The notes under the pieces are model-generated. The model searched no databases and was not told where the DNA came from. It worked only from the letters and a program-made list of their open reading frames with translations. From Azospirillum sp. OGB3 (GTDB lineage Bacteria; Pseudomonadota; Alphaproteobacteria; Azospirillales; Azospirillaceae): a stretch of DNA of 64,000 nucleotides. Numbering within the stretch: the stretch's first letter is position 1; every line of letters begins with the position of its first letter. Location: the NCBI RefSeq assembly GCF_014192915.1, contig NZ_JACHYN010000013.1, positions 1 through 64,000 on the forward strand, read 5' to 3'. Shown here piece by piece: positions 8,245-16,656 of this stretch. A program made the position numbers and the translations under genes.

Positions 8245-8904
8245 TCACTTGCCTTCGGGCTTGGCCGGGCGTGCCGGCTTGGCGATGCTGGCGATCTGCT
8301 TCTGCAGGTCGTCGATCTGCTTCTGGAGCTCTTCATAGGTGTGGCTAACCGCCGCACCATTGGGCGGAACAGCGGACGGGCCGGGGGCCGCCGGGCGCGG
8401 AGGAGCGGCGGGGTGTTCGCCGGGCTGCCCGTCCTCGGCGCCGCCGAAGGGCGAGAACATGCGCATGGCCCGTTCGAACATCGCCATGTTCTGCTTGCCG
8501 ACCTCTTCCAGCCGGCCGAAGGGGAACATGCCGCCCAGCGTGTTCTGGAAATAGTCGCGCATCTGCTCCTGGTTGCGCGAGAAGGACTGCATCGAATATT
8601 CGAGGTAGCGCGGCACCATCCACTGCATGTTGTCGCCGTAGAAGCCGATAAGCTGGCGCAGGAAGCTGATCGGCAGCAGGTTCTGGCCCTTGCTCTCCTC
8701 CTCGACGATGATCTGCGTCAGCACCGAGCGGGTAATGTCCTCTCCGGTCTTCGCGTCATAGACCACAAAGTCGAGCCCATCCTTGACCATCTGACAGAGA
8801 TGGTCGAGCGTCACGTAGCTGCTGGTCGCCGTGTTGTAGAGCCGCCGGTTGGCGTACTTCTTGATCGTGATCGTCGCGGACTTCTGGTCTTCCTTGTCGG
8901 CCAT
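8245..8904 (-). CDS. phaR: Polyhydroxyalkanoate synthesis repressor PhaR
   Basis: This 219-aa DNA-binding repressor of PHB granule genes also senses PHB by binding it. The N-terminal PHB/PHA accumulation regulator domain is clear: ITIKKYANRRLYNTATSSYV, LDHLCQMVKDG and VVYDAKTGEDITRSVLTQII. A second accumulation-type region follows (FLRQLIGFYGDNMQ...VPRYLEYSM). The C-terminus is Pro-rich and ends in a short coiled coil (YEELQKQIDDLQKQIASI). The ATG at 8904 begins MADKEDQ; the longer open frame upstream is not needed. It is divergent from the phaC gene cluster it is expected to control. Confidence 0.93.
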   Translation of the reverse strand: MADKEDQKSATITIKKYANRRLYNTATSSYVTLDHLCQMVKDGLDFVVYDAKTGEDITRSVLTQIIVEEESKGQNLLPISFLRQLIGFYGDNMQWMVPRYLEYSMQSFSRNQEQMRDYFQNTLGGMFPFGRLEEVGKQNMAMFERAMRMFSPFGGAEDGQPGEHPAAPPRPAAPGPSAVPPNGAAVSHTYEELQKQIDDLQKQIASIAKPARPAKPEGK

Positions 8905-9106
8905 CGCTGTTTCTTTCAAGAAGGGTCGTGCGGCGGGAATGTTCCAGATATAAGGACTACTCGAAGGAATGCACCCTGTCCAGTGCTGTGCCGCAGCGCT
9001 GCGACCGCTGGTGGACATCGCGCCGATATTTCAGGATTTGCGACATTTTCGATCGGTCCGTCGCGGCTCTGGTCAAGCGCACCGCCTCCCCCATATACTC
9101 CCGGCC
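8905..9106. promoter_or_regulatory. Divergent control region of phaR and the phaC cluster
   Basis: These 202 bases hold no gene. They contain a perfect 12-bp palindrome CGCAGCGCTGCG at 8992-9003 and a nearby TGCGACATT. PhaR proteins are known to bind TGC-rich sites, so the palindrome is a candidate operator. This is inference only. Confidence 0.4.
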
Positions 9107-9634
9107 ATGGCCGAATCGTCCGAATCCGACAGCCCGTCCCTGGAAACGCTCGCGCAACGGTACCTCGACCTGTGGCAGGAACAATGGGCGGCCTGCGCCG
9201 CCGATCCCGAGATGGCCGATGCCGCTGCCCGCCTGTTCCAGATGATGGCGCAGGGCGCCGCGGCGATGGCGCCCTTCGTGCTGGGACCGGGCGGTTTCGT
9301 CTATGCCAGCCCGCCGGGCACCGGCTGGAATCCGATGCCGGCTTCATCCCAGGCGGCTTCATCCCAGCCGTCCTCCCAAGGAGAGCCGCGTGACCGGGGA
9401 CAACGCCACGATCCCCCCGCACCCCCCCACCCCGCAGCCCGTCCCAAGGATGGGCCCGCGGCCCCTGGCGCTGCATCTGGCGACGGTGGCGGCGACACTG
9501 CTCAGCTCCTCCGCCGCATTGCCGCACTTGAGGAACGGCTCGCTGCCATGGAAGCCGCATCTGCGGGAGCGGGCGGAGGACCTGCGCCGGCGGATCGCCG
9601 CAACCGACGCGGACGCGTTCGCCCAGACGGTTGA
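9107..9634 (+). CDS. PHA-locus small protein with C-terminal coiled coil
   Basis: A 175-aa protein starting MAESSESDSP. Residues 10-60 form a helical region (LAQRYLDLWQEQWAACAADP, then AARLFQMMAQGAAAMAPF) reminiscent of PHA synthase partner or phasin-like proteins. A Gly/Pro/Ser-rich linker follows with two ASSQ repeats. Near the end lies a strong heptad stretch, LLRRIAALEERLAAMEA. The last 245 bases overlap the phaC start in another frame. Third-position GC is high before 9389 and drops afterwards, while the phaC frame keeps high third-position GC, so phaC dominates the overlap. Either both proteins are made or this ORF's end is incidental. It is placed between phaR and phaC, so a role in synthase activity or granule surface is plausible but unproved. 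Confidence 0.5.
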   Translation: MAESSESDSPSLETLAQRYLDLWQEQWAACAADPEMADAAARLFQMMAQGAAAMAPFVLGPGGFVYASPPGTGWNPMPASSQAASSQPSSQGEPRDRGQRHDPPAPPHPAARPKDGPAAPGAASGDGGGDTAQLLRRIAALEERLAAMEAASAGAGGGPAPADRRNRRGRVRPDG

Positions 9635-10652
9635 CCGGGAGGTCCGCCGCCAGCTCAACCTCGCCTTGACGGGGATCGAGCGCTACCGCCACCATCCCTA
9701 CCGCCGCGACCTTCCCGACCCGCCCGTGCTGTGGACGGAAGGCGCGTCCCGCCTGCTCGACTACGGCGCCCTCGGCCCGGCGACCGGCGCGCCGGTGCTG
9801 TTCGTGCCGTCGCTGGTCAACCGCCATTACATCCTCGACCTGTCGGCGCGCAAAAGCCTGATGCGCTGGCTGGCCGCGCAGGGGCTGCGCCCCTTCCTCA
9901 TCGACTGGGGCACGCCCGGCCCGCTGGAGCGGCGCTACAACCTGACCGACTACATCGCCGGGCGGCTGGAGCGCGTGCTCGCCGCGGTGGTGGAGGCGGT
10001 GGGCCGCCCGGTTCCGGTGGTCGGCTATTGCATGGGCGGGCTGCTCGCCACCGCGCTGGCGCAGCGCCGCCCCAAGGAGGTCGCGGCGCTCGGCCTGCTT
10101 GCCACTCCCTGGGACTTCCATGCGGAAGATGCCGGGATGGCCCGCCGCGCCGCCGCCGTCTTCCAGCCCTTCGGCCCGCTGCTCGACGTCTGGGGGGAGT
10201 TGCCGGTGGACATGCTGCAGGCGCTGTTCGCCCAGCTCGACCCGCTGCTGGCGCTCAAGAAATTTTCTCAGTTCGCCCGCATGGAGCCGGACAGCCGCGC
10301 CGCGCTCGCCTTCGTGTCGCTGGAGGATTGGCTGAACGATGGGGTGCCGCTGGTCGCCGGGGTGGCCCGCGACACGCTGGCCGGCTGGTACGGGCGCAAC
10401 GACACGGCGCGCGGCGCGTGGCTGGTCGCCGGCCAGCCGGTGGAGCCGGCGCGGTTGCGCATGCCGGTCCTGGCGCTGATCCCGGAGCGCGACCGCATTG
10501 TTCCGCCAGCTTCCGCGGTGGCCTTGGCAAGATCAATCGACAGCGCGCAAATGATCAGGCCGCCGCTTGGCCATATTGGCATGGTGGTCAGCGCCGGAGC
10601 CGAAACAGGCGTTTGGCGCCCCCTGGCCGAATGGCTTAGTGCGGCAGGATAA
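9390..10652 (+). CDS. phaC: Poly(3-hydroxyalkanoate) synthase (short form)
   Basis: This 420-aa alpha/beta-hydrolase-fold enzyme polymerises 3-hydroxyacyl-CoA into PHA. It carries the lipase-box variant GYCMGG with the nucleophilic Cys, the Asp in PERDRIVPP and the His in PLGHIGMV, so the C-D-H triad is complete. YNLTDYIAGRLERVLAAV and DWGTPGP are also typical. It is shorter than class I synthases (about 590 aa) and nearer class III/IV size, classes that need a partner subunit. The start is GTG at 9390 with an AAGGAG Shine-Dalgarno. The phbA gene follows after 112 bases in the same direction. Confidence 0.88.
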   Translation: MTGDNATIPPHPPTPQPVPRMGPRPLALHLATVAATLLSSSAALPHLRNGSLPWKPHLRERAEDLRRRIAATDADAFAQTVDREVRRQLNLALTGIERYRHHPYRRDLPDPPVLWTEGASRLLDYGALGPATGAPVLFVPSLVNRHYILDLSARKSLMRWLAAQGLRPFLIDWGTPGPLERRYNLTDYIAGRLERVLAAVVEAVGRPVPVVGYCMGGLLATALAQRRPKEVAALGLLATPWDFHAEDAGMARRAAAVFQPFGPLLDVWGELPVDMLQALFAQLDPLLALKKFSQFARMEPDSRAALAFVSLEDWLNDGVPLVAGVARDTLAGWYGRNDTARGAWLVAGQPVEPARLRMPVLALIPERDRIVPPASAVALARSIDSAQMIRPPLGHIGMVVSAGAETGVWRPLAEWLSAAG

Positions 10653-10764
10653 CCGCAGCCAGTCAGGTGTCTTGCATTGCGGGAAATCCGCGCATAAGGT
10701 TTTTCCCACTCCGTGCGGCCCACTGACACGATAATAAAACTGACAAAATCTGAGGAGCGTCAAC

Positions 10765-11940
10765 ATGACCGAGGTTGTGATCGCCAGCGCAGCGCGTACT
10801 CCCATCGGAAGCTTCAACGGGGCGCTCAGCACCGTGCCGGCCCATTACCTGGGTGAGATCGCCATCCGCGAGGCGCTGAGCCGCGCCAAGACCGACGCCG
10901 CTGAGGTGACCGAGGTCATCCTGGGCCAGATCCTGACCGCCGGTCAGGGCCAGAACCCGGCCCGCCAGGCCGCCGTCAACGCCGGCATCCCGGCCTCCGC
11001 CACCGCCTTCGGCATCAACCAGCTCTGCGGCTCCGGCCTGCGCTCGGTGGCGCTCGGCTATCAGGCGATCCGCAACGGCGACGCCGAGGTCATGGTTGTC
11101 GGCGGCCAGGAGAGCATGAGCCAGGCCCCGCACGTCATGCATCTTCGCAACGGCGTGAAGATGGGCGCCGCCGAGATGCTCGACACCATGCTGAAGGACG
11201 GCCTGATGGACGCCTTCAAGGGCTACCACATGGGCACGACGGCCGAGAACGTCGCCCAGAAGTGGCAGCTGACCCGCGAGGAGCAGGACGTCTTCGCCGC
11301 CGCCTCGCAGCAGAAGGCCGAGGCCGCCCAGAAGTCGGGCCGCTTCAAGGACGAGATCATCCCGGTCACCATCAAGGGCCGCAAGGGCGACATCATCGTC
11401 GCCGACGACGAGTATCCGAAGCACGGCACCACCGCGGAATCGCTGGCCAAGCTGCGCCCGGCCTTCTCCAAGGAGGGCACCGTGACCGCGGGCAACGCGT
11501 CGGGCATCAACGACGGCGCCGCCGCGCTGGTCCTGATGACCGCCGAGAACGCGGCCAAGCGCGGCCTGACCCCGCTGGCCCGCATCGTCTCCTGGGCGAC
11601 CGCCGGCGTCGATCCGGCGATCATGGGCACCGGCCCGATCCCGGCCTCCCGCCTCGCGCTGGAGAAGGCCGGCTGGAAGCATGAGGATCTCGACCTGATC
11701 GAGGCGAACGAGGCCTTCGCCGCGCAGGCCCTGGCCGTCAACAAGGACCTTGGCTGGGACACCTCCAAGGTCAACGTCAACGGCGGCGCCATCGCGCTCG
11801 GCCACCCGGTCGGCGCTTCCGGCGCCCGCGTCCTGACCACCCTGCTCTATGAGATGCAGAAGCGCGACGCCAAGAGGGGCCTCGCCACCTTGTGCATCGG
11901 CGGCGGCATGGGCATCGCCCTCACCGTCGAGCGGGGCTGA
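10765..11940 (+). CDS. phbA: Acetyl-CoA acetyltransferase (beta-ketothiolase)
   Basis: This 391-aa thiolase condenses two acetyl-CoA into acetoacetyl-CoA, the first step of PHB synthesis. The acylated Cys lies in [11 protein letters not shown], the His in [16 protein letters not shown] and the second Cys in LCIGGGMG, so all catalytic residues are present. Length is normal. TGAGGAGCG precedes the ATG. The next gene encodes the reductase of the same pathway, although a terminator-like hairpin separates the two, so phbB may be partly independent. Confidence 0.95.
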   Translation: MTEVVIASAARTPIGSFNGALSTVPAHYLGEIAIREALSRAKTDAAEVTEVILGQILTAGQGQNPARQAAVNAGIPASATAFGINQLCGSGLRSVALGYQAIRNGDAEVMVVGGQESMSQAPHVMHLRNGVKMGAAEMLDTMLKDGLMDAFKGYHMGTTAENVAQKWQLTREEQDVFAAASQQKAEAAQKSGRFKDEIIPVTIKGRKGDIIVADDEYPKHGTTAESLAKLRPAFSKEGTVTAGNASGINDGAAALVLMTAENAAKRGLTPLARIVSWATAGVDPAIMGTGPIPASRLALEKAGWKHEDLDLIEANEAFAAQALAVNKDLGWDTSKVNVNGGAIALGHPVGASGARVLTTLLYEMQKRDAKRGLATLCIGGGMGIALTVERG

Positions 11941-11980
11941 CGAAAAGCGGGCCGTTCCCTCCGGGGTGCGGCCCGTTTCG
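11941..11980 (+). terminator. Terminator after phbA
   Basis: CGAAAAGCGGGCCG pairs with CGGCCCGTTTCG and begins right after the stop codon. It lies between phbA and phbB and may lower read-through into phbB. Confidence 0.6.
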
Positions 11981-12038
11981 TATACGTGCCTACAGAAACC
12001 GATAAAGAATCCAACACCAAGCTTTGGGGGAGGAGCCA

Positions 12039-12761
12039 ATGGCTCGAGTTGCAGTCGTCACGGGCGGAACGCGCGGTATCGGCGAAGCCATCTCCGTCGC
12101 GTTGAAGAATGCCGGCTATGTCGTCGCCGCCAACTACGCCGGCAACGATGAGAAGGCGAAGGAATTCTCGGCCCGCACGGGCATCGCGGTCTACAAGTTC
12201 GACGTGTCGGACTTCGACGCCGTGAAGGATGGCATCGCGAAGATCACCGCCGAACTCGGGCCGGTGGACGTGGTGGTGAACAACGCGGGCATCACCCGCG
12301 ACGGCGTGATCCACCGCATGACCCCGCAGCAGTGGAACGACGTCATCGCGACGAACCTCACCTCCTGCTTCAACCTGTGCCGCAACGTCATCGACGGCAT
12401 GCGCGAGCGCGGCTTCGGCCGCATCGTCAACATCGGCTCGGTGAACGGGCAGGCCGGCCAGTATGGCCAGGTGAACTACGCCGCCGCCAAGTCGGGCATC
12501 CACGGCTTCACCAAGGCTCTGGCCCAGGAGGGCGCGGCCAAGGGCGTCACCGTCAACGCCATCGCGCCGGGCTACATCGACACCGACATGGTGCGGGCGG
12601 TGCCGCCCAACGTGCTGGAAAAGATCGTCGCCCGCATCCCGGTCGGCCGTCTCGGCAAGGCCGAGGAGATCGCCCGCGGCGTGCTGTTCCTGGTCGGCGA
12701 CGACGCCGGTTTCATCACCGGCTCGACCCTGTCGATCAACGGCGGCCAGCACATGTACTGA
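12039..12761 (+). CDS. phbB: Acetoacetyl-CoA reductase
   Basis: This 240-aa short-chain dehydrogenase reduces acetoacetyl-CoA to (R)-3-hydroxybutyryl-CoA, the PHB monomer, normally with NADPH. It has the nucleotide site VVTGGTRGIGEA, the NNAG motif, the catalytic Ser in NIGSVNGQAGQ and YxxxK in NYAAAKSG. The VNGQAGQYGQVNY stretch is characteristic of PhbB and distinguishes it from FabG. The GGGGGAGGAG ribosome site fixes the start at 12039. Two stacked terminators follow. Confidence 0.95.
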   Translation: MARVAVVTGGTRGIGEAISVALKNAGYVVAANYAGNDEKAKEFSARTGIAVYKFDVSDFDAVKDGIAKITAELGPVDVVVNNAGITRDGVIHRMTPQQWNDVIATNLTSCFNLCRNVIDGMRERGFGRIVNIGSVNGQAGQYGQVNYAAAKSGIHGFTKALAQEGAAKGVTVNAIAPGYIDTDMVRAVPPNVLEKIVARIPVGRLGKAEEIARGVLFLVGDDAGFITGSTLSINGGQHMY

Positions 12762-12780
12762 TCGGCCGGTGCAGTGACTC

Positions 12781-12856
12781 CCGGGTCTGCGGACCCGTTT
12801 GAAGCGACACGAAGCCTTCGCCCCTCTCCCGCACCCGCGGGGGAGGGGTTTTTCTT
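12781..12856 (+). terminator. Tandem terminators after phbB
   Basis: The first hairpin is CGGGTC-TGCG-GACCCG followed by TTT (12783-12800). The second is CCCCTCTCCCGC-ACCC-GCGGGGGAGGGG followed by TTTTTCTTT (12821-12856). The second has the sequence of the genome's palindromic repeat family, so a repeat has been used as a terminator here. Confidence 0.85.
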
Positions 12857-12910
12857 TGGGCCGTCTAGAAGATGGATCGCCGAGGACATGACGCGCGGCG
12901 TGGAAGGCCG

Positions 12911-13198
12911 AAAAAGCGAAACCCCCGCGCGGGGGGCGGGGGTTTCAGCGGCTGTGCCAGGACATCCGCAATGGTTGAGCCGTCTCAACGGCAATGTTCA
13001 GAAATGTGTGGCCGAACAGGTCGGCTTCCTCAAGTAAGCGCAGGTGGACTCATGATGATCACACCCTCCTGGCTACGGGAACATTTGCTGTGATGAGAAG
13101 CTGGCTTTTGGGCCAACTTGATGCGGTGTCCACCGCGTCTTCACCTCAACCAGTGTTGCTCTGAGGGATAGCCTGCTCTTCCTTGCGGGGGTTGTCAA
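12911..13198 (-). ncRNA. Candidate small transcript
   Basis: On the minus strand a TTGACA (13198-13193) starts a stretch of about 270 bases that ends at a strong terminator: GAAACCCCCGC pairing with GCGGGGGTTTC (12918-12946), then GCTTTTTCGG. No long ORF fills it. It contains small hairpins such as GCGGTG-GA-CACCGC. It also has a well-placed AGGAGG before a 7-codon ATG ORF (MSPPALT), followed in another frame by a 30-codon open stretch that looks protein-like (EEADLFGHTFLNIAVE...). It could be an sRNA, a leader, or a frameshifted small gene. No -10 box is convincing, so this is tentative. Confidence 0.35.
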
Positions 13199-13243
13199 TA
13201 CCCGAACTGCGGTCCCGTTGCCGCTTGATGACGGGTTTGTGAC

Positions 13244-13292
13244 GTCATACGGCCGGCGCATGAACCGTTCCATGATCGGCCGGCCGTATGAC
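13244..13292. repeat. Perfect 14-bp inverted repeat
   Basis: GTCATACGGCCGGC at 13244-13257 and its exact complement GCCGGCCGTATGAC at 13279-13292 are separated by 21 bases. There is no T-run on either side, so a protein-binding site is more likely than a terminator. It lies about 45 bases upstream of the TTGACA of the candidate small transcript. Confidence 0.6.
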
Positions 13293-13331
13293 CCTTTCGC
13301 ACAAGGCTGCGCCATGTGCTGTCGGGTTTGA

Positions 13332-13370
13332 ACCGAAGGCGTTTGATGGAGGCCATCAAACGCCTTCGGT
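13332..13370 (-). terminator. Very strong hairpin downstream of the 13372-13773 gene
   Basis: An 18-bp perfect stem (ACCGAAGGCGTTTGATGG with its exact complement) has a three-base loop and begins directly after the stop codon. On the minus strand it is followed by TTCAAACC, a poor U-tract, so it may protect the mRNA end as much as terminate. Confidence 0.65.
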
Positions 13371-13371
13371 A

Positions 13372-13773
13372 TCACTTGAACTGGAAGCCGACCGGGCGCT
13401 TGTCGTCCAGCGAGACCACCGCGCAGCCGCCCAGCGCCGGGCCGACCGACAGCTCGCCGTAGGCGGTGACCGCCCCTTCCTGCTTCAGGCGGCCGACGAA
13501 GCCGCCACCGTCGCTGCGGGCGACCCAGGCGAAGGGAATCCAGGTCTGGCGCACCGGCTGGCCGCCGGCGCGGACCACCGCGGTGAAGGCCTCGGCGGTC
13601 GGGGTGCCCGGCGGGAAGACGGCGAGCACCGTGCCGCCGTCCTCCTCGTTCAGAGCCGCCTGGTTCAGCGCCACCCCCGTCACCACCGCCCAAACGGCCA
13701 GCGCCAGCGCGCCGAGCGCCAGCGCGAAGCCGTGGCCGAAGCCAGGAGAGGAGGCGGGCGCCGGGTTCGTCAT
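13372..13773 (-). CDS. Membrane-anchored hypothetical protein (133 aa)
   Basis: The protein starts MTNPAPASSPGFGHGF and has one transmembrane helix at about residues 17-39 (ALALGALALAVWAVVTGVAL). A soluble domain of about 90 aa with mixed strand pattern follows (GGTVLAVFPPGTPTAEAFTA ... WIPFAWVARSDGGGF ... KRPVGFQFK). The start overlaps nothing and lies 5 bases after the MFS gene stop, so the two are co-transcribed. Function unknown; a partner or sensor for the transporter is possible. Confidence 0.6.
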   Translation of the reverse strand: MTNPAPASSPGFGHGFALALGALALAVWAVVTGVALNQAALNEEDGGTVLAVFPPGTPTAEAFTAVVRAGGQPVRQTWIPFAWVARSDGGGFVGRLKQEGAVTAYGELSVGPALGGCAVVSLDDKRPVGFQFK

Positions 13774-13778
13774 GACCG

Positions 13779-15032
13779 TCAGGCCTTGGCTTCCGCCGCC
13801 AGGGAGGGGGCGGGCTTCTCGGCGATCGGCCAGTTCACCACCGCGGCGGCAAAGGCCAGGGCCACGCTGGCCCACCACACCACGTCGTAGGAGCCGATGC
13901 GCTCGTACAGCACGCCGCCCAGCCACACGCCGAGGAAGCCGCCGACCTGATGGCTGAGGAAGGCGAAGCCGTAGAGCATGCCGAGATAGCGCGTGCCGAA
14001 CATCAGAACGACGAGGCCGGAGGTCGGCGGCACCGTGGACAGCCACAGCAGGCCCATCGCCGCGGCGTAGAGGATCACCGAAACCGGGGTGACCGGCAGC
14101 AGGATGAAGAGCGCCGTGCACAGGCCGCGCAGCGTGTAGTTGGCGCAGAGCAGCAGGCGCTTGCTCATCTTGCCGCCCAGCACGCCCGACATGTAGGAGC
14201 CGACCACGTTGAACAGCCCGATCAGCGCCATCGCCCAGGAGGCGAGGCCGGGGCTGATCCCGGCGGCCGTCAGGTAGGGCGGCAGGTGGGTGGTGATGAA
14301 GGCGAGCTGGAAGCCGCAGACGAAGAAGCCGGTGACCAGCAGGACGTAGCTGCGGTGCTTGAAGGCCTGCCGGATCGTCGCGGCGAAACCGATGTCGGCC
14401 CCGGTGACGGCCTGCGCGCCCTTCGACCCGCCCGCCCCGGCGAAGGAGGAGGCGAGCACCGGGATCATCAGCATCGAGGCGCCGAACAGGATCAGCGCCG
14501 TCTGCCAGCCATAGGCGGCGATGAAGGCTTGGCCGGTGGGGGCGAACAGGAACTGGCCCATCGAGCCGGCGGCGGTGGCGACACCCATCGACCAGCTCCG
14601 CTTCTCCGGCGGGACGATGCGGCTGAAGCCGGCGATGACGATGCCGAAGGACGCCCCGGCCAGACCCAGCCCGATCAACAGGCCGGAGCTGAGATGCAGC
14701 ATCAGCGGCGTGTCGGCGTAGGGCATCAGAGCCAGTCCCAGCGCGTAGAGAACGCCGCTGATCCCCAGCACCAGCGCCGGGCCGTAGCGGTCGCACAGCG
14801 CGCCGGCGAAGGGGGTGCCGATGCCCCAGACCAGATTCTGGATGGCGATCGACAGGGCGAAGACGTCGCGGCCCCAACCGTGCGCCTCCGACAGGGGGGC
14901 TGTGAACAGGCCCATGCTGGACCGCGGGCCGAACGCCAGCATGGCGATCAGGCAGCCGCAGGCGATGACGAATCCCGGCGTCCGCCAGGAGCGGGGCGAC
15001 GGCGCCCCGCCCACCCGGTTGCTGGTGTCCAA
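13779..15032 (-). CDS. MFS transporter
   Basis: This 417-aa, 12-helix major facilitator superfamily protein resembles the monocarboxylate/oxalate-formate antiporter type. An RxGxxLD-type cytoplasmic motif is seen as FAGALCDRYGP after helix 2, and IPPEKRSWSMG-like charge lies before helix 5. I chose TTG at 15032 because GGGAGGATAAC precedes it at ideal spacing; ATG starts upstream at 15098 or 15089 are alternatives. A LysR regulator lies just upstream on the same strand. The substrate cannot be inferred. Confidence 0.8.
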   Translation of the reverse strand: MDTSNRVGGAPSPRSWRTPGFVIACGCLIAMLAFGPRSSMGLFTAPLSEAHGWGRDVFALSIAIQNLVWGIGTPFAGALCDRYGPALVLGISGVLYALGLALMPYADTPLMLHLSSGLLIGLGLAGASFGIVIAGFSRIVPPEKRSWSMGVATAAGSMGQFLFAPTGQAFIAAYGWQTALILFGASMLMIPVLASSFAGAGGSKGAQAVTGADIGFAATIRQAFKHRSYVLLVTGFFVCGFQLAFITTHLPPYLTAAGISPGLASWAMALIGLFNVVGSYMSGVLGGKMSKRLLLCANYTLRGLCTALFILLPVTPVSVILYAAAMGLLWLSTVPPTSGLVVLMFGTRYLGMLYGFAFLSHQVGGFLGVWLGGVLYERIGSYDVVWWASVALAFAAAVVNWPIAEKPAPSLAAEAKA

Positions 15033-15147
15033 GTTATCCTCCCTCGGCGCGGGCTGTGGCCGGTGCGGCAACGCTGGCCCGCGTCTCATCAGGGTCACAC
15101 GATAAGCGTGCGCCGGGCGTGCATCAAATTCACAATGGGAAAGAAGG

Positions 15148-16083
15148 TTATTCGGCCGCGGAATGGCAGGGCAGGGGCAGAGGCGCCTCTTCCGCCGGGG
15201 GAAGCAGGTCCAGCAGGCTGTCCTCCAGCACGTCGAAGACGGGGCCGATGCGCCCGGTGAAGCGGCCGCGCAGCAGCCACACCGCGACGGTCAGCGCGAA
15301 GTCGGGGGTCTCCAGCGGCCGCACCTGGGCGGCGTGCAGGGTCGGGGCGATCAGCCGCAGCGGCGCCAGCCCGAATCCGACGCCGCGGGCGACCAGCGAC
15401 AGCAGAAGCGACTGGTCGAACCCCTCCACCGTGACGTTCAGCGCCGGCCCGTGCTGCGCCATCGCGCGGCTCATGGCGGTCCGATACTGACAGCCGTCGG
15501 GCTGAAGCACCCAGCCCACGGCGTTCATCGCCGGCAGCGTCCAGTCCCGCTGCCCGGCCAGCTCGGCCGACGCGACGACCCGCACCGGCTCGCGCGAGAT
15601 GCACACGGCGTCCAGGTCGTCCGGCGGCGTCTGGGCGTCGTGGGTCAGAACCAGCGCGCCGTCCAGCGTGCCGTTGCGCACCTGCTCGACCAGCGGCGTG
15701 CTCCAGTCCGAATGCAGGCGGACGGTCAGGCCGGGGAAGGCGGCGCGCAGCCGGTCCAGCGGATGGTGCGCGGCGATGGCGCTCAGCACATGGGCCACCC
15801 CCAGCCGCAGCAGGCCCTTGGGCTGGGCGGCCCCGGCAAAGGCGTCCGACAGCTCGTCCGCCGCGCTCAGCACCCGCTGCGCGTGGGCCAGCGCCATGGC
15901 GCCGTCGCGGGTCAAGGCCAGCGGCTTGGTCTGGCGGTCGAACAGGGACACGCCAAGCTCCGCCTCCAGCCGCTGGATCAGGCGCGAGACGGCGGACTGG
16001 GTCAGCCCCAGCCGGTGCGCGGCCTCCTGCACCGACTGGGCTTCGGCCACGGCGACGAAGGTGCGGATCTCGTTGAGCTTCAT
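15148..16083 (-). CDS. LysR-family transcriptional regulator
   Basis: This 311-aa regulator has a winged helix at residues 1-60 (MKLNEIRTFVAVAEAQSVQE, then LGLTQSAVSRLIQRLEAELG). A LysR substrate-binding domain spans about 90-300. It lies 115 bases upstream of the MFS gene on the same strand and divergent from the Nudix gene. Control of one or both neighbours is likely but the effector is unknown. Confidence 0.9.
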   Translation of the reverse strand: MKLNEIRTFVAVAEAQSVQEAAHRLGLTQSAVSRLIQRLEAELGVSLFDRQTKPLALTRDGAMALAHAQRVLSAADELSDAFAGAAQPKGLLRLGVAHVLSAIAAHHPLDRLRAAFPGLTVRLHSDWSTPLVEQVRNGTLDGALVLTHDAQTPPDDLDAVCISREPVRVVASAELAGQRDWTLPAMNAVGWVLQPDGCQYRTAMSRAMAQHGPALNVTVEGFDQSLLLSLVARGVGFGLAPLRLIAPTLHAAQVRPLETPDFALTVAVWLLRGRFTGRIGPVFDVLEDSLLDLLPPAEEAPLPLPCHSAAE

Positions 16084-16194
16084 GGCGGCGTCCGGGGCTC
16101 GCTGTCCAGGGTGGCGGGTCGCTCGGCCTCTTGGCCACTGGTATCCGACTGTCCCCCTGGGTTAGCGTCGGGTCAAGCGCAACGAGGAGCCGCC

Positions 16195-16656
16195 ATGTCC
16201 ACCACACCCCCCGCCGATCGTTCCGGCCGCGAGTATCCCGACCGTCCCTGGGTGGGGGTGGGCGCCGTGGTGTGGCGCGGCGACCGGGTGCTGCTGATCC
16301 GCCGGGGCCGCCCGCCGCGGATGGGGCAGTGGAGCCTGCCCGGCGGCGCCCAGTCGGTGGGCGAGACGGTGTTCGAGACGGCGGTGCGCGAGGTGCTGGA
16401 GGAAACCGGCCTGCACGTCGTGCCGACGGAGGTGGTCACGGTGGTGGACGCCATGACGCTCGACGACACCGGGGCCGTCCAGTACCACTACACCATCGTC
16501 GAGGTGGCGGCGGAGAGCCCGGAGGGCGAGGCGGTCTGCGCCGACGACGCCCTGGAGGCGCGGTGGGCCACCATCGACGAGGCCGCGGAACTGACCGAAT
16601 GGGACGAGACGGAGCGGGTCATCCGCCTGTCGGCGTCGCGGCGAGCCGCCGTATGA
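16195..16656 (+). CDS. Nudix hydrolase
   Basis: This 153-aa protein carries the Nudix box GGAQSVGETVFETAVREVLEETGLHV in full (G-x5-E-x7-REU-x-EE-x-GU). An N-terminal VGVGAVVWRGDRVLLIRRG strand and the WSLPGG segment resemble ADP-ribose or NUDT-like pyrophosphatases. ACGAGGAG precedes the ATG. Its last 38 bases overlap the convergent EAL gene. The substrate is a nucleoside diphosphate derivative but is not predictable. Confidence 0.88.
   Translation: MSTTPPADRSGREYPDRPWVGVGAVVWRGDRVLLIRRGRPPRMGQWSLPGGAQSVGETVFETAVREVLEETGLHVVPTEVVTVVDAMTLDDTGAVQYHYTIVEVAAESPEGEAVCADDALEARWATIDEAAELTEWDETERVIRLSASRRAAV

Noticed and set aside
8992-9003. Confirmed PhaR operator
   Set aside because: A similar CCGCAGCGCTGCGG palindrome occurs at 55097 away from PHB genes, so the match may be chance in GC-rich DNA; kept only as a low-confidence regulatory region.
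13073-13371. C-terminal part of a long minus frame running past the 133-aa gene region
   Set aside because: The 133-aa gene ends at 13372 in a different frame and a strong hairpin follows; the remaining sequence has no ribosome site or family match.
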